From the NCBI GenBank assembly GCA_029866005.1, contig JARXAE010000002.1, positions 1 through 64,000 on the forward strand: a stretch of 64,000 nucleotides of DNA. Reading direction: 5' to 3'. The stretch comes from Fimbriimonas sp. (GTDB lineage: Bacteria; Armatimonadota; Fimbriimonadia; Fimbriimonadales; Fimbriimonadaceae). The position numbers and the translations under genes were made by a program. Of the stretch, positions 53,880 through 62,990 are shown in pieces. Position 1 is the first letter of the stretch. The number at the start of each line of letters is the position of its first letter. The notes under the pieces are model-generated. The model searched no databases. It worked only from the letters and a program-made list of their open reading frames with translations, and was not told where the DNA came from.

Positions 53880-56800
53880 CTAAAGTTTCCACGACGAACT
53901 AGAACCTCTAGTGTGAAATTTAAAAGGGTCATTTCCGTAACTAATGGGATCGTTCTTGAATTTAAAGATACTCCCTTCTCCCGTTTTTATATTTCTAAAG
54001 TAATGGATGTTGATTGTCTCTAGAACTCGTTTACCGTGTTCATTGAAACCGACATACTCCTCGATGACCTGGACCTTCTCGTGCGTTCCTGCATACCGAG
54101 GATCGCTCATTCGTCCCATTATGACCTCTCCACCTCCATTTCTCGCGTTTCGCATCGCAAGTTGTTCGGCAAAATTTGCCGCATAAGGCCTAAACCCTCG
54201 AGCAGCTGTTTCAGCTTCATCAGCAAGTTCTGCAATTGACCGCTGAAGGGTATACGCATTACGCTGGAGGGTATCTCGGGCAGACTGAGCGCTTACGCCA
54301 AAAAGACCCAGAACACTTTGTCCCAACCGAGTCCGTATAAGGAAACCGAAAATGGAACTCTGAATTCGGAGGCCTAAGTTCCGGATGCCTATGCTCAGTG
54401 CAAACCCCGTACCGCTGCACCTCAGACCATCAGCATCAACCGCATTGATCGGATTGTTCTCACAATACGCATACCAGTTCCTGCCGTCCTTAATCGGATC
54501 CCGCGTAATGAACCGCCCTGTGCTGGAATCGTAGTAGCGGTGCCCCAGAAGCTGGAGGCCAGTTTCGTCTTCTTGGTATCCAGCAGAGCCTGAGTAGCCG
54601 AAGGGGCCCTTCCAGGTTCCGGTGGAGCCGATGACCATTCCGTAGGCGTCGTACTTACGAGTCGCCGTCACGTTGCCCGAGATATCTGTCTGCTTAGCAA
54701 CATCCTTCAGCCCAGCATTCAGGAACGTACTCACCCCGTTACGCCGCTCCGAAACTCCAGGAGTATAAGTCGCACCAGAATCCGAAATGAGAGGCGCAGT
54801 GACGCCGGTTCCATCGCGGTGATACGTCATCCCGTTCTTACCCACCCGGGTATCGAACCCGTTGTACGTATACGTCTGACCCATGAACGTCTTCAGCCGG
54901 TCTTCATCGTCATAAGTCAGAACCGAAGGAGCGCCCATGCCGACCTTCACCGACGTCGTTCTTCCCGCCAGGTCGTAAGTGTAAGTCTTCACCCCCGCAG
55001 ACAAGAGCTTGTCGCCGTCATCATAGCTGTAGAACTCCGTCGCGCCATTAACAGTCTTACTCAGCCGGTTCCCGTTACCATCAAACGTGTATCCAGCCGA
55101 ATACCCCGGCCGAGTCTCACTCGTGAGCTGAGACGCCGCGTCATAACCATAACTCGTCGTCTCACCGTCAACGGTGTGAGAAAGAACCTCCGACACTGCA
55201 TTGTAGTTATAGCTCTCTGCCGAGATCTGCACGTTGGTCGAGATCTTCATCGTCGACTTCACCGATAGACGGTCGAGCGTATCGTAAGAGAAGAACTCCG
55301 TTGTGAACGGGTTTTGGTTGTTAGGCGCAATCTGCTTCTTCTGGCTCACCCGGCTCAGTGCGTCATAGCCTATCTCCGTTACTTCATCAAACGGATTCTT
55401 GAGCGATTTGAACCGACCGTACTGGTCGTAAGTGTAAGTCGTGGTCCCTGCAGGCTGTGTCATCGTTGCCCGCGAACCGTCAATATTGTAGGTGTAAGAA
55501 GTCACCTTCCCCGCCTGGTTCAAACTTGTCAAACGACCAACCGTGTCATAGAACCAAGAAGTCTGACCCGAAGTGTCGGTCATTGAGATCCGCCGACCTG
55601 CCGCATCGTAGGTGAACGTCGTATCCGTCATGTTCGGGTAGTCGATGACCGAGAGACGACCGAGATTGTCGTACTGATAGGAGATCTTGTTTCGACCCGA
55701 ACCCCGAAAAGCAGAGACATTCCCGTCACCGGCGTACTCATAGAATTCGGTCGTACCGTCCGGCAGGTACATGTACTTCAACTCGCCCCGATCCGTGTAT
55801 TGGTAGGAGCGGGTTTTGAGGCGTCCGTTCCGAACCGTCTTGAGCTGACCGAGCACTGTGTAAGTGTAAAGCTCCTGGTCTCCACGCGGGTTAGTCGAAG
55901 ATGTGAGCTGGTTCAACACATCGTAACTCATGTTGGAGGTGCGGTTTAAAGCATCCTTTACTTGGGTGACGTTGTCATTCAGATCGTAGGTGAATTGAGT
56001 CTGCCCACCTGCCGGGTCGGTCACTTTCCAGACGCGCAGCAGAATGTCGTACTGAATGGTCGTCGTCTTGTTCCCCGGTGCAGTCGCACTCGTTGGGAGC
56101 CCCGCGTTGTTATATACGGCGGTGGAAGTGAGACCTTCCGGGCTCGTTGTGCTGATGAGGTCGCCATCAGCGTTGTAATTCATGGTTGACGTTCGGCCGC
56201 CCGCGTCAGTAACTGAACTCGGCTGACCCCACTGGTCGTAGTTAACACTAAAGACCTGCTGTTGGAGGGCGTTGTAAGCCGTTTTGATGCTGTTCCCTTC
56301 GTAGCTGAACGTCACCGTCTTACCCATCGGGTTGGTCTTGGTTAGGACATTCCCGCGGCTATCGTAGGTGAACGTCGTCGTTTGGTTTAGCGGATTCGTT
56401 GTACTCAGCGCGTTGCCATTGGCATCACGAGTGATGTTCCAAGTTTGGTTTCGCTCGTTGCGGTACTGGGTCACATCATGCTCGGCGTTTCGGGTGATGA
56501 CCGTGGTGAATCCAGCTTCGTCCTTTCCGCCGATGTACTGGCCGTTGCTAAAGTAGTCCCAGCTCGCCTTGCCATCTTCGTTCGTGATCTTTGTCTGACC
56601 ATCCGAAACGTACTGATAACTGACGACCTTCTGGTTTGGATTAACAACAGAAACAACCCTTCCCTGTGAATCGTAGTTGTAGCGATATCTCAAAGTTGAG
56701 CTCGCTGCTACCTGCTTTGAATCTTGGTATCCCGTAAACCGAGCTCCTCCTGGGCCGCTGTACACACCACCACCGGGAAGAACCCCTTGGTTCGTAAAGT

Positions 56801-57980
56801 TGTAGTAGAACAGCCGGAACTTCTTCGCGCCGCCTGCATACTCAACATCCAGCGGATACTCGCCTTGGTTGTTGTTTCCACCTTTGACGTCAACAATTCC
56901 AGTCGGAGTCAAAAATCTGGCTTGAGTATTTGCAGGAAGATTGATACCGCTCGTAATGATGGTTGCCGTGCGGGAGCCACCAGCATCGATGACGACATCG
57001 GCGCCATTGCGCTGAATGGTCACGACTCCACCGGTTCGGTTCCGGATGCTGTAGAGAAAACCTGGGACCGTTCCAAACGGAAGCGACGTACTTGGCGTTG
57101 CGAATCTCCACGTGTCTCCGTTTTGCCAGTTCAGGCTCGCAAATCCCATTGTGGTGGTGGTGAGCGTAGCGCGAACACCCATCGGTCCGGTGTACGTTGT
57201 GAACTGGTTATGTCCTCCCGGCACCCCTGTTCGAACAAACGGTAGCGAGAGCCCGCTGGGAAGAGTCACGACGGCTTTGCCTGCGATCGTCGAGATATCG
57301 AGGCGCACGTCGTAACTATGCGTCCAAACCTTGGTTGTCCATCCTGGCGTGAGCGCCTTTAGTTGGAGTTGCAAGTCGACTGATGCTCCGCCCGGACCAG
57401 TAAAGCTTGTAACTGGAACTTGGAGGTTCATTCGGCCCGTATGAGTGTTCATCTGGCCCGAGATTTCGCCTCGACCCGCTCCTGAACCTCCGCCGCTACC
57501 TCCGGTCCCAGGAGGAGAGATGATGCCACCTCCAGATCCGCCGCCACCCGAAGGAGGTGTGGGATTGATGAGTTCATTACCACCGATGATGGATCCACCG
57601 CCGCCTTCCCATGGCACGGGCGGTCGTTCTGGGCGACCGAGCTGCATTCCGCCGCCGTTACCACCGCCAGTCCAAGTATCTGGAGGCAACGGATTCTGGC
57701 TGAAGTCGATGCCGTTATAAAAGTCAGCCATTGGCTGAGGCCACATGTAGTTTGCTCCCGGATCTGCATTCGTACTACCGACGCCAGGGTGCGCAACAGG
57801 GAGGTCTGTGTAGGTATCAGGAACGATGATGTCGCCTGGATCTGTTGGGACGACGACTATCGGATTGACTGGCTGCTGCTCGTCATCTCCTCCGCCCTGC
57901 TGAGCGTATGCAAGCGGCGCAAGTGTTTGAGCAAACAGCGCACTCACCAAGAACAATGACACAGACTTTCGGAATCTCAT
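53880..57980 (-). CDS. RHS/YD-repeat protein with C-terminal toxin-like domain
   Basis: Protein of 1366 residues. It has a signal peptide (LVSALFAQTLAPLAYAQ), a Gly/Pro-rich spacer (to about residue 175), a beta domain, then many YD repeats (about 430-1120) of the form YDxxGRLxSxT. The RHS core ends with GYQEDETGLQLLGHRYYDSSTGRFITRDPI. The last 180 residues or so differ: a hydrophobic patch, AEQLAMRNARNGGGEVIMGRMSDPRYAG and INIHYFRNIKTGEGSIFKF. The latter pattern is seen at the ends of some polymorphic toxins of unknown activity. Upstream AT-rich DNA and an AAGG Shine-Dalgarno fit the start. Confidence 0.9.
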   Translation of the reverse strand: MRFRKSVSLFLVSALFAQTLAPLAYAQQGGGDDEQQPVNPIVVVPTDPGDIIVPDTYTDLPVAHPGVGSTNADPGANYMWPQPMADFYNGIDFSQNPLPPDTWTGGGNGGGMQLGRPERPPVPWEGGGGSIIGGNELINPTPPSGGGGSGGGIISPPGTGGSGGGSGAGRGEISGQMNTHTGRMNLQVPVTSFTGPGGASVDLQLQLKALTPGWTTKVWTHSYDVRLDISTIAGKAVVTLPSGLSLPFVRTGVPGGHNQFTTYTGPMGVRATLTTTTMGFASLNWQNGDTWRFATPSTSLPFGTVPGFLYSIRNRTGGVVTIQRNGADVVIDAGGSRTATIITSGINLPANTQARFLTPTGIVDVKGGNNNQGEYPLDVEYAGGAKKFRLFYYNFTNQGVLPGGGVYSGPGGARFTGYQDSKQVAASSTLRYRYNYDSQGRVVSVVNPNQKVVSYQYVSDGQTKITNEDGKASWDYFSNGQYIGGKDEAGFTTVITRNAEHDVTQYRNERNQTWNITRDANGNALSTTNPLNQTTTFTYDSRGNVLTKTNPMGKTVTFSYEGNSIKTAYNALQQQVFSVNYDQWGQPSSVTDAGGRTSTMNYNADGDLISTTSPEGLTSTAVYNNAGLPTSATAPGNKTTTIQYDILLRVWKVTDPAGGQTQFTYDLNDNVTQVKDALNRTSNMSYDVLNQLTSSTNPRGDQELYTYTVLGQLKTVRNGRLKTRSYQYTDRGELKYMYLPDGTTEFYEYAGDGNVSAFRGSGRNKISYQYDNLGRLSVIDYPNMTDTTFTYDAAGRRISMTDTSGQTSWFYDTVGRLTSLNQAGKVTSYTYNIDGSRATMTQPAGTTTYTYDQYGRFKSLKNPFDEVTEIGYDALSRVSQKKQIAPNNQNPFTTEFFSYDTLDRLSVKSTMKISTNVQISAESYNYNAVSEVLSHTVDGETTSYGYDAASQLTSETRPGYSAGYTFDGNGNRLSKTVNGATEFYSYDDGDKLLSAGVKTYTYDLAGRTTSVKVGMGAPSVLTYDDEDRLKTFMGQTYTYNGFDTRVGKNGMTYHRDGTGVTAPLISDSGATYTPGVSERRNGVSTFLNAGLKDVAKQTDISGNVTATRKYDAYGMVIGSTGTWKGPFGYSGSAGYQEDETGLQLLGHRYYDSSTGRFITRDPIKDGRNWYAYCENNPINAVDADGLRCSGTGFALSIGIRNLGLRIQSSIFGFLIRTRLGQSVLGLFGVSAQSARDTLQRNAYTLQRSIAELADEAETAARGFRPYAANFAEQLAMRNARNGGGEVIMGRMSDPRYAGTHEKVQVIEEYVGFNEHGKRVLETINIHYFRNIKTGEGSIFKFKNDPISYGNDPFKFHTRGSSSSWKL

Positions 57981-58743
57981 AGCAGAACCTTGTCAGCCAG
58001 TATAACCAGACCAATTCCTAATTCTCATTTTTATTTATAATTTAACAATAGAATTCACACTTTTGGACAGTAACATCTATTTCATGACTTATTAATACAA
58101 TGAAATATTTTCCGCCTAAGTTTGCCTACCCGTGACGCCCCCGCATTTTATCCGGCTCTGGACGCCAATTGAGAGGTCAGCCAGCCACGAACGTGGGGCA
58201 CGGTAAAGCGGCCCCCCTCCGCCCACCACCCTTCCACGACAACCAAGCTTGTCAGTGAAAAGCCTTCCGACCATGCCCCCCAACTCCCGCCCCCGCTCCC
58301 ACCAGGGCGGATTCCACCCGCCCTGGGGCACGGGTCCCGAAGTGGCGGCGAGGGTCGAACGCCAGAGAGACTCTCGCCGACACTTTGGGTTGGGTGTGGC
58401 TCATCCCATGAATATTCAGGAGGCAGGCGGGTGGAAATCCGCAAATCCCTGGTTGACAAACCCCCGATTTCATCGCCTAGAGATTGATGACGCAAAACGC
58501 AACAACTGCCTCGCGCAGCCGCAGACAAACCCGTGGGCACCAATACGTCACTCAGTTACACCAGTTAGGTTCAATTTTTTGCACCGACTTCACCGAACTT
58601 TGCCCCGAAGCAGAGTCTCGTCGAACCCAAATGCACCGACTTCACCAACCCCCACATCTAACCGCGCCCTTTCGCGCCCAACTTTCGCCCAGCATCCAAA
58701 CCTTTTGAACCTAAGCCGCCCATCTAACTCTACACACGCAAAC
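57981..58743. other. 760-bp intergenic region with palindromes, no gene seen
   Basis: The first about 130 bp is AT-rich and probably contains the RHS promoter. The rest is GC-rich. ORFs here on both strands have repetitive, low-complexity products and no family resemblance. CCAGGGCGG pairs with CCGCCCTGG (58302-58326), and GTGGCGGCGAG pairs with CTCGCCGACAC, one mismatch, shortly after. TGCACCGACTTCACC occurs twice (58580 and 58632). Confidence 0.6.
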
Positions 58744-58771
58744 GAGCGCGGGACCCAAAAGTCCCGCGCTC
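58744..58771 (-). terminator. Hairpin terminator for the small secreted protein gene
   Basis: GAGCGCGGGAC pairs perfectly with GTCCCGCGCTC across a 6-nt loop, 25 nt beyond the stop of the minus-strand gene. On that strand GTTTG follows. Confidence 0.65.
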
Positions 58772-58795
58772 AAGCTACTTCTGAAACTAATCCGA

Positions 58796-59317
58796 TCAGA
58801 TCGGTCGGATTCGTAGCGAGTCCATTCCGACAATCCCCTGAATCCCCGGGATCGTCCCGCCGATCTCAACTCGGCTCCACTTCGGGAAGGTGGTAAACCC
58901 AACCCACTGCATCGTCGGCGTCATCGGAACCGTCGCCGATCCAATCGGATTATTCGCCGCGTCAAAGAATCGGAAGGTGGCCGAGCCCGAGAACAACCCA
59001 AAGAACCCGCTGTTGAAGAACCCGCCAAACCGCCTCATCGGCACCCCGACCTTGATCTGGACGTCAGCGCCTCGGCCAACCAAAAGGTGCGGAATCGACA
59101 CCACACTCGGATCAGTCATAACTGCCATCACCCCCGGTCCAAGGGTCGCCGCAGTACCTAGACCCGTGAAGACCGGAATGTTGGTGTATGCACCAGCGGT
59201 GTTAGCGTCGAAGGTGTGCCGCAGTGGTGCCGGTGTCGCGAAGAACGGGCTCGGGAAGATCACGGCGTGGGCCGAGACAGCGGAGGTGGCGAGGGCGAGA
59301 ACAGCGATCTGCTTCAT
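58796..59317 (-). CDS. Small secreted protein, unknown
   Basis: From the ATG at 59317 it has a signal peptide (MKQIAVLALATSAVSAHA) and about 155 residues of Gly/Phe/Pro-rich beta-type sequence, with FDAANNPIGSATVPM near the C-terminal third. It resembles the body of PEP-CTERM-type surface proteins but lacks a PEP-CTERM signal. The ORF-track start at 59419 adds an N terminus that does not look like a leader. Function unknown. Confidence 0.75.
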   Translation of the reverse strand: MKQIAVLALATSAVSAHAVIFPSPFFATPAPLRHTFDANTAGAYTNIPVFTGLGTAATLGPGVMAVMTDPSVVSIPHLLVGRGADVQIKVGVPMRRFGGFFNSGFFGLFSGSATFRFFDAANNPIGSATVPMTPTMQWVGFTTFPKWSRVEIGGTIPGIQGIVGMDSLRIRPI

Positions 59318-59467
59318 GATTGGCGGTATGACACGTGCAACTCGGCCGATCGTTCCGCCCTGGGCACAGAGTCCTGATTCAATCGGCCCACGCCGAACCT
59401 GACATCCGACGATTTTCAAGAACTTCTTGCGCTTTCCTCCAAAAAGTGCTTAAAGGAAAATGCTTGG

Positions 59468-59914
59468 TCAATCCGCGATCGAAAACAGCAGCGACATCTC
59501 CGGCGACTCTGGAAAAGTCTCCGGATACAATTCCAGAAACGGCCCCGACCCCGCCGACAACCCGCTCTGCGGCAACCAAGTCTCCTGGAACACCCCAATC
59601 GTCGGCCGAATCGATTCCAGCGCCGAGATCTCGACCCGGGCATACCGACCCGCCGGCAACTCCCAAGCCTCCATCCCCTCCGGCGCTTCCATCGAAGACT
59701 CGAAGCAAGCCATGTAAGCAAACTTCCCCTCCGCCAGCCCAGGGTAATCCCACCGGACAACGCCCAAGCAATCCCCCTCGATCGCCACCTCTTGAATCCG
59801 AGGCACAAACGCATCCCAAGCCGTCGGACAAAGATTCGGCTCCATCCCCGAAATCACCACCATTCCAACCACCCGCCGCGCCGGAACATCTACAATCACA
59901 GGGTCAATCATCAT
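59468..59914 (-). CDS. GyrI-like small-molecule binding protein
   Basis: Protein of 148 residues. The pattern PARRVVGMVVISG, WDAFVPRIQEVA, FAYMACFESS, ELPAGRYARVEI and a closing EMSLLFSI is that of the GyrI-like/AraC effector-binding fold without a DNA-binding domain. Such proteins bind small hydrophobic ligands. The longer ORF-track form (60202) reads antisense through the ACP phosphodiesterase gene. A TATGCT hexamer is 6 nt before the ATG. Confidence 0.8.
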   Translation of the reverse strand: MMIDPVIVDVPARRVVGMVVISGMEPNLCPTAWDAFVPRIQEVAIEGDCLGVVRWDYPGLAEGKFAYMACFESSMEAPEGMEAWELPAGRYARVEISALESIRPTIGVFQETWLPQSGLSAGSGPFLELYPETFPESPEMSLLFSIAD

Positions 59915-59920
59915 CCCGCC

Positions 59921-59926
59921 AGCATA
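59921..59926 (-). promoter_or_regulatory. -10 hexamer TATGCT for leaderless GyrI-like mRNA
   Basis: TATGCT, 6-nt spacer, ATG at 59914, in a 27-nt divergent gap. Confidence 0.45.
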
Positions 59927-59941
59927 TCTCACCGCTGACCA

Positions 59942-60550
59942 ATGAACCTCCTCGCCCACGCAATTCTCTCCCCAAATCGTCCGCTGGTCCGGATCGGCAA
60001 CGTCGCCGCCGACTTCATGAGCCGCCCCGAAGAACAATCCGCCACCGGCGACCTCGCCGAGGGAATCCGGCTCCACAAGCAAATCGACTCGTTCACCGAC
60101 AACCACCCCGTTGTCCAACGGGCCATCCACCGCCTCACCGGCTACCAACGCTTTGCCAACCCCATCGTTGACGTTTTCTTCGATCACTTCCTGGTCAAAC
60201 ACTGGCCCCTAACCGAACCAGTCGAGATCTTCGTCCAAACCCTCCGCTCCGAGCTGCTAGAGAACCTACACCTTCTTCCAACCAACAGCCAGTTAATCCT
60301 TCGGAGAATGATCCAAGACGAATGGCTCCTCAGCTACTCCGACTTCCATGGTCTCCGAACCACGTTCGGCCGAATGGAGAAGCGAATCCTCCACCGCTCC
60401 CGACGAGAGGTCGATATGGCAGGATCGGTAGCCCTGCTCGAAGCCAACTACTCCGACTTCGAGCAGGATTTTGAAGAGTTTTGGCCGCAACTCGTCACCG
60501 AAATCAGTGAGGGAAAATGGCGGACAGGGTGGGATTCGAACCCACGGTAA
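59942..60550 (+). CDS. acpH: Acyl carrier protein phosphodiesterase (AcpH/DUF479)
   Basis: Protein of 202 residues. MNLLAHAILSP, GNVAADFM, GIRLHKQIDSFTDNHP and FFDHFLVKHW are the conserved His/Asp blocks of the HD-like ACP hydrolase family, which removes phosphopantetheine from ACP. The stop is unusual: the last ten codons (RTGWDSNPR and the stop) are read from the opposite strand of tRNA-Ser, so the natural C terminus may have been replaced by tRNA sequence. The end overlaps that tRNA by 33 nt. Confidence 0.85.
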   Translation: MNLLAHAILSPNRPLVRIGNVAADFMSRPEEQSATGDLAEGIRLHKQIDSFTDNHPVVQRAIHRLTGYQRFANPIVDVFFDHFLVKHWPLTEPVEIFVQTLRSELLENLHLLPTNSQLILRRMIQDEWLLSYSDFHGLRTTFGRMEKRILHRSRREVDMAGSVALLEANYSDFEQDFEEFWPQLVTEISEGKWRTGWDSNPR

Positions 60551-60605
60551 GTTGCCCTACTCCGCATTTCGAGTGCGGTGCACTAGACCACTATGCGACC
60601 TGTCC
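60518..60605 (-). tRNA. tRNA-Ser (anticodon CGA)
   Basis: Acceptor GGACAGG pairs with CCTGTCC; anticodon loop CTCGAAA gives CGA. A long variable arm, T loop TTCGAAT, discriminator G and encoded CCA complete an 88-nt class II tRNA. Its 3' part is antisense to the end of acpH. Confidence 0.95.
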
Positions 60606-60646
60606 ACCGGATATTATGACCCAATGCGGCAATCTTGCGCGACGGC

Positions 60647-62659
60647 TCAGCGCTCGGCTAGCTTGAACCTGGCTTCCGCCACCGTATATGGACCAGAGCG
60701 CGTGCCCGCTTTAAAGATGTAAATTCCTCCCTTCGCAGGTGCCTTGGCTCTCAATGGAATCACAAACTCAAGAGGAAACTCAGCCGGAATTTTGCCCATC
60801 GGGCCAGCGACTTCAAGTCTCCTTCCTCGCAATACCGAGAGCGCTTCTCGAACGATCCCACTGGCGGGGATCTGCGCCCCCGCGCTTAGAGCTCCGACAC
60901 GGGACACCATTAGATCGACCCGTTCACCGAGTACCTTCGCGAGTTCTCGGTCTTGCAACAGTGGCTCGTAGTGGCTAAGAACCCGAATCGCGGTTGCGGT
61001 GGTTGACTCATAACTCAGGTCTGACAGATCGGGTGATGATCCGCTTAATCCCGGAATCGGACTTTCTCCATCGATCGTGGTCGTTAGCCAATCTGGTTGC
61101 GTTGACCCGAATCGAGCGAGCATCTCCCTCAGGATAGGCTGGGCGACATTCAAACCCTGTTGCTCCCCAAAAACGAGGTACTGCTGAAGAAGAGCATCGG
61201 CCACCGCGAGGTAGCTCCCTAACCAACCCTGACCAAATGATGGCTGGCGGGAGATGCGAAAAACCGTACCTGCTTTAATGCACCCGTTGAGCGCGGGTTC
61301 TAGCTGGCGAAACAGATCAAGGGCCAGTTGGTTTTCTGTCAGTTGGTAAATCCGCAAGAGTCTGGCGCATACAAAGCCGATGACAAAAGCACGGTCCTCG
61401 CGAGTGTGCTGCCCAGCGATAGCCGAGGCAGGACGTAGTTTTTGCCGCACTCGGTTGAGGATTGGATCGGCTAAAGTTTCAAGGCTTTTAAAGCGACCAA
61501 TGTAGTCGTCAGGTACCGGACTCGGAAGAAGGTTCTTGCGGACCCAAGCTGCCGAGTCAGCGTTCAGTTGGGAGTCGATCCGAGACCCCGTCAAGCTAAA
61601 GGATTGGCTCAATCCAGATACTTCGACGTCCGAAACTCGGCCCTCAAAGATACTGCCTCCAGAGACAAACTCCCTCGCAACGCTCTCCAAGACATCCTGG
61701 AGAAGCAGAGCTAGACTTGGGTCATTCTGCACGGCGAAGAGCTTTGCGATAGTTTCGGCAAAAGCGGCATTTGTTAGGACCGATTTGGACGCAATGGTGC
61801 GGTTTGGTTTACTTAGCTCAATACCGTCAAAAATCCCGCCACCGATGACATCGTAGCCCACCGATGCGCAATAGGTTTTGACGTTCTTCGTCACCGTTTC
61901 AACATCCCCGATTTCGAGCAACAAATCAAGCGTGGAAGGGCGGAGTTCGCAGTACCCGCTTGAGTTAAACGCTCCGTAGCTCTGGACCGTCGACTTAAGA
62001 ATGTTTGCGCGCAACCCGCCTACTTCAAGTACAGCTGAAGGATTGAGAGTCGCAAGACGTTCACTTTCCGCGACCGCAATCCTGTCGAGTTCCAACACAG
62101 ACTCCGGATTCGAAACGTGGTTATCGAGCTTCCTTTTCATCTCCAAGAGCTGGATTAGAACGCTAGGCGTGGACATCCTATCGCCTGCTCCGCGCGGGCG
62201 AACCATTCCGATGAGGCGTCCGGGTGGAGTCGTTGCAAGAATGGTTGCCCCGGGACGGAGGTAGGATTGCAGACGGCTAACCGGAAAAACAAGCCTCTCC
62301 GCTTCAGGATAATCGTCGTAGTTAAGCTTGACCGGGACAAAGTAACGATTGATCAGCCGTACAATTTCTGGGTCACGGAGGGCAAGCGTTTCCATATCTC
62401 GGGCGTTGGAGTCGCGAGGGTCGATGATCACCCAAAGCAGAGCTTTTCTAAACTTGATGGCCACGTTAACGGCGTTTTGTGGATCGGTCTGCCACGCGAG
62501 TTCCACGGCAGAAGCGGGAGGAGCCTTTCGACGATCCACCGTCACCAGCCTCTCCGACTTAGAGGGCGGAAGATAGGGGTAGAGCAGAACCTTTCCGACG
62601 CAGATAATCGTGAGGACTGTGGCCGTAAATGCCGTCACGCCAAACTTCGGGTTCTGCAT
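60647..62659 (-). CDS. Membrane-anchored YyaL-like protein with degenerate thioredoxin domain
   Basis: Protein of 670 residues. It has an N-terminal membrane helix (TAFTATVLTIICVGKVLLY), then a thioredoxin-like domain (KALLWVIIDPRDSNARDMETLALRDPEIVRLINRYFVPVKLNYDDYPE). That domain has the shape of the YyaL/DUF255 N-terminal domain but no CXXC. The C-terminal part is helical and resembles the (alpha/alpha)6-like YyaL body. The active site appears lost, so it may be a scaffold. GGAG lies 7 nt before the ATG. It is divergent from gatC. Confidence 0.65.
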   Translation of the reverse strand: MQNPKFGVTAFTATVLTIICVGKVLLYPYLPPSKSERLVTVDRRKAPPASAVELAWQTDPQNAVNVAIKFRKALLWVIIDPRDSNARDMETLALRDPEIVRLINRYFVPVKLNYDDYPEAERLVFPVSRLQSYLRPGATILATTPPGRLIGMVRPRGAGDRMSTPSVLIQLLEMKRKLDNHVSNPESVLELDRIAVAESERLATLNPSAVLEVGGLRANILKSTVQSYGAFNSSGYCELRPSTLDLLLEIGDVETVTKNVKTYCASVGYDVIGGGIFDGIELSKPNRTIASKSVLTNAAFAETIAKLFAVQNDPSLALLLQDVLESVAREFVSGGSIFEGRVSDVEVSGLSQSFSLTGSRIDSQLNADSAAWVRKNLLPSPVPDDYIGRFKSLETLADPILNRVRQKLRPASAIAGQHTREDRAFVIGFVCARLLRIYQLTENQLALDLFRQLEPALNGCIKAGTVFRISRQPSFGQGWLGSYLAVADALLQQYLVFGEQQGLNVAQPILREMLARFGSTQPDWLTTTIDGESPIPGLSGSSPDLSDLSYESTTATAIRVLSHYEPLLQDRELAKVLGERVDLMVSRVGALSAGAQIPASGIVREALSVLRGRRLEVAGPMGKIPAEFPLEFVIPLRAKAPAKGGIYIFKAGTRSGPYTVAEARFKLAER

Positions 62660-62685
62660 TGTCTAGCTCCATTATGAGCCTGTGC

Positions 62686-62691
62686 TAAAAT
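62686..62691 (+). promoter_or_regulatory. -10 hexamer TAAAAT for leaderless gatCA mRNA
   Basis: TAAAAT, 8-nt spacer, ATG at 62700. It lies in the 40-nt divergent gap. Confidence 0.5.
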
Positions 62692-62699
62692 CAATCTCT

Positions 62700-62990
62700 A
62701 TGGCGATTTCGCTCGATGAAGTAAGGCATGTTGCGAAACTCGCTCGTTTGGACCTCGACGAGCCGGAAATGATGTCACTTCAGACTGAGCTCAACGCGCT
62801 CATCGGACACTTTTCTGACATCCAAGCGGTTGATTTCGGTGGCATCAACCCAAAGCTCCACGCATCTAACCTCACCAATGTTTGGGCCGAAGATGTCCCG
62901 CGCGCATCCTTCAAACGCGAACTCGCCCTCAAAAACGCCCCGATGAGCAAGGCAGGCCTGTTCCTCGTTCCCATGATCATTGAGGATTGA
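62700..62990 (+). CDS. gatC: Asp/Glu-tRNA amidotransferase subunit C
   Basis: Small subunit of the GatCAB complex that turns Glu-tRNA(Gln) or Asp-tRNA(Asn) into the amidated form. It has 96 residues; EVRHVAKLARLDLDEPEM and the C-terminal APMSKAGLFLVPMIIE follow the family. The ORF track begins six codons upstream; the ATG at 62700 fits both family length and the hexamer. It overlaps gatA by 1 nt (TGATG). Confidence 0.95.
   Translation: MAISLDEVRHVAKLARLDLDEPEMMSLQTELNALIGHFSDIQAVDFGGINPKLHASNLTNVWAEDVPRASFKRELALKNAPMSKAGLFLVPMIIED

Noticed and set aside
58148-58543. Minus-strand ORFs in the RHS upstream gap
   Set aside because: Overlapping ORFs in several frames, Gly/Arg/Trp-rich, no start signal or domain.
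59335-60171. Plus-strand ORF (278 aa) rich in Pro and Ser
   Set aside because: Overlaps the GyrI-like gene and acpH in other frames; low-complexity product.
60471-60722. Plus-strand ORF with GGIRTHGKLPYSAFRVR
   Set aside because: Translation of the antisense of tRNA-Ser, a common false ORF.
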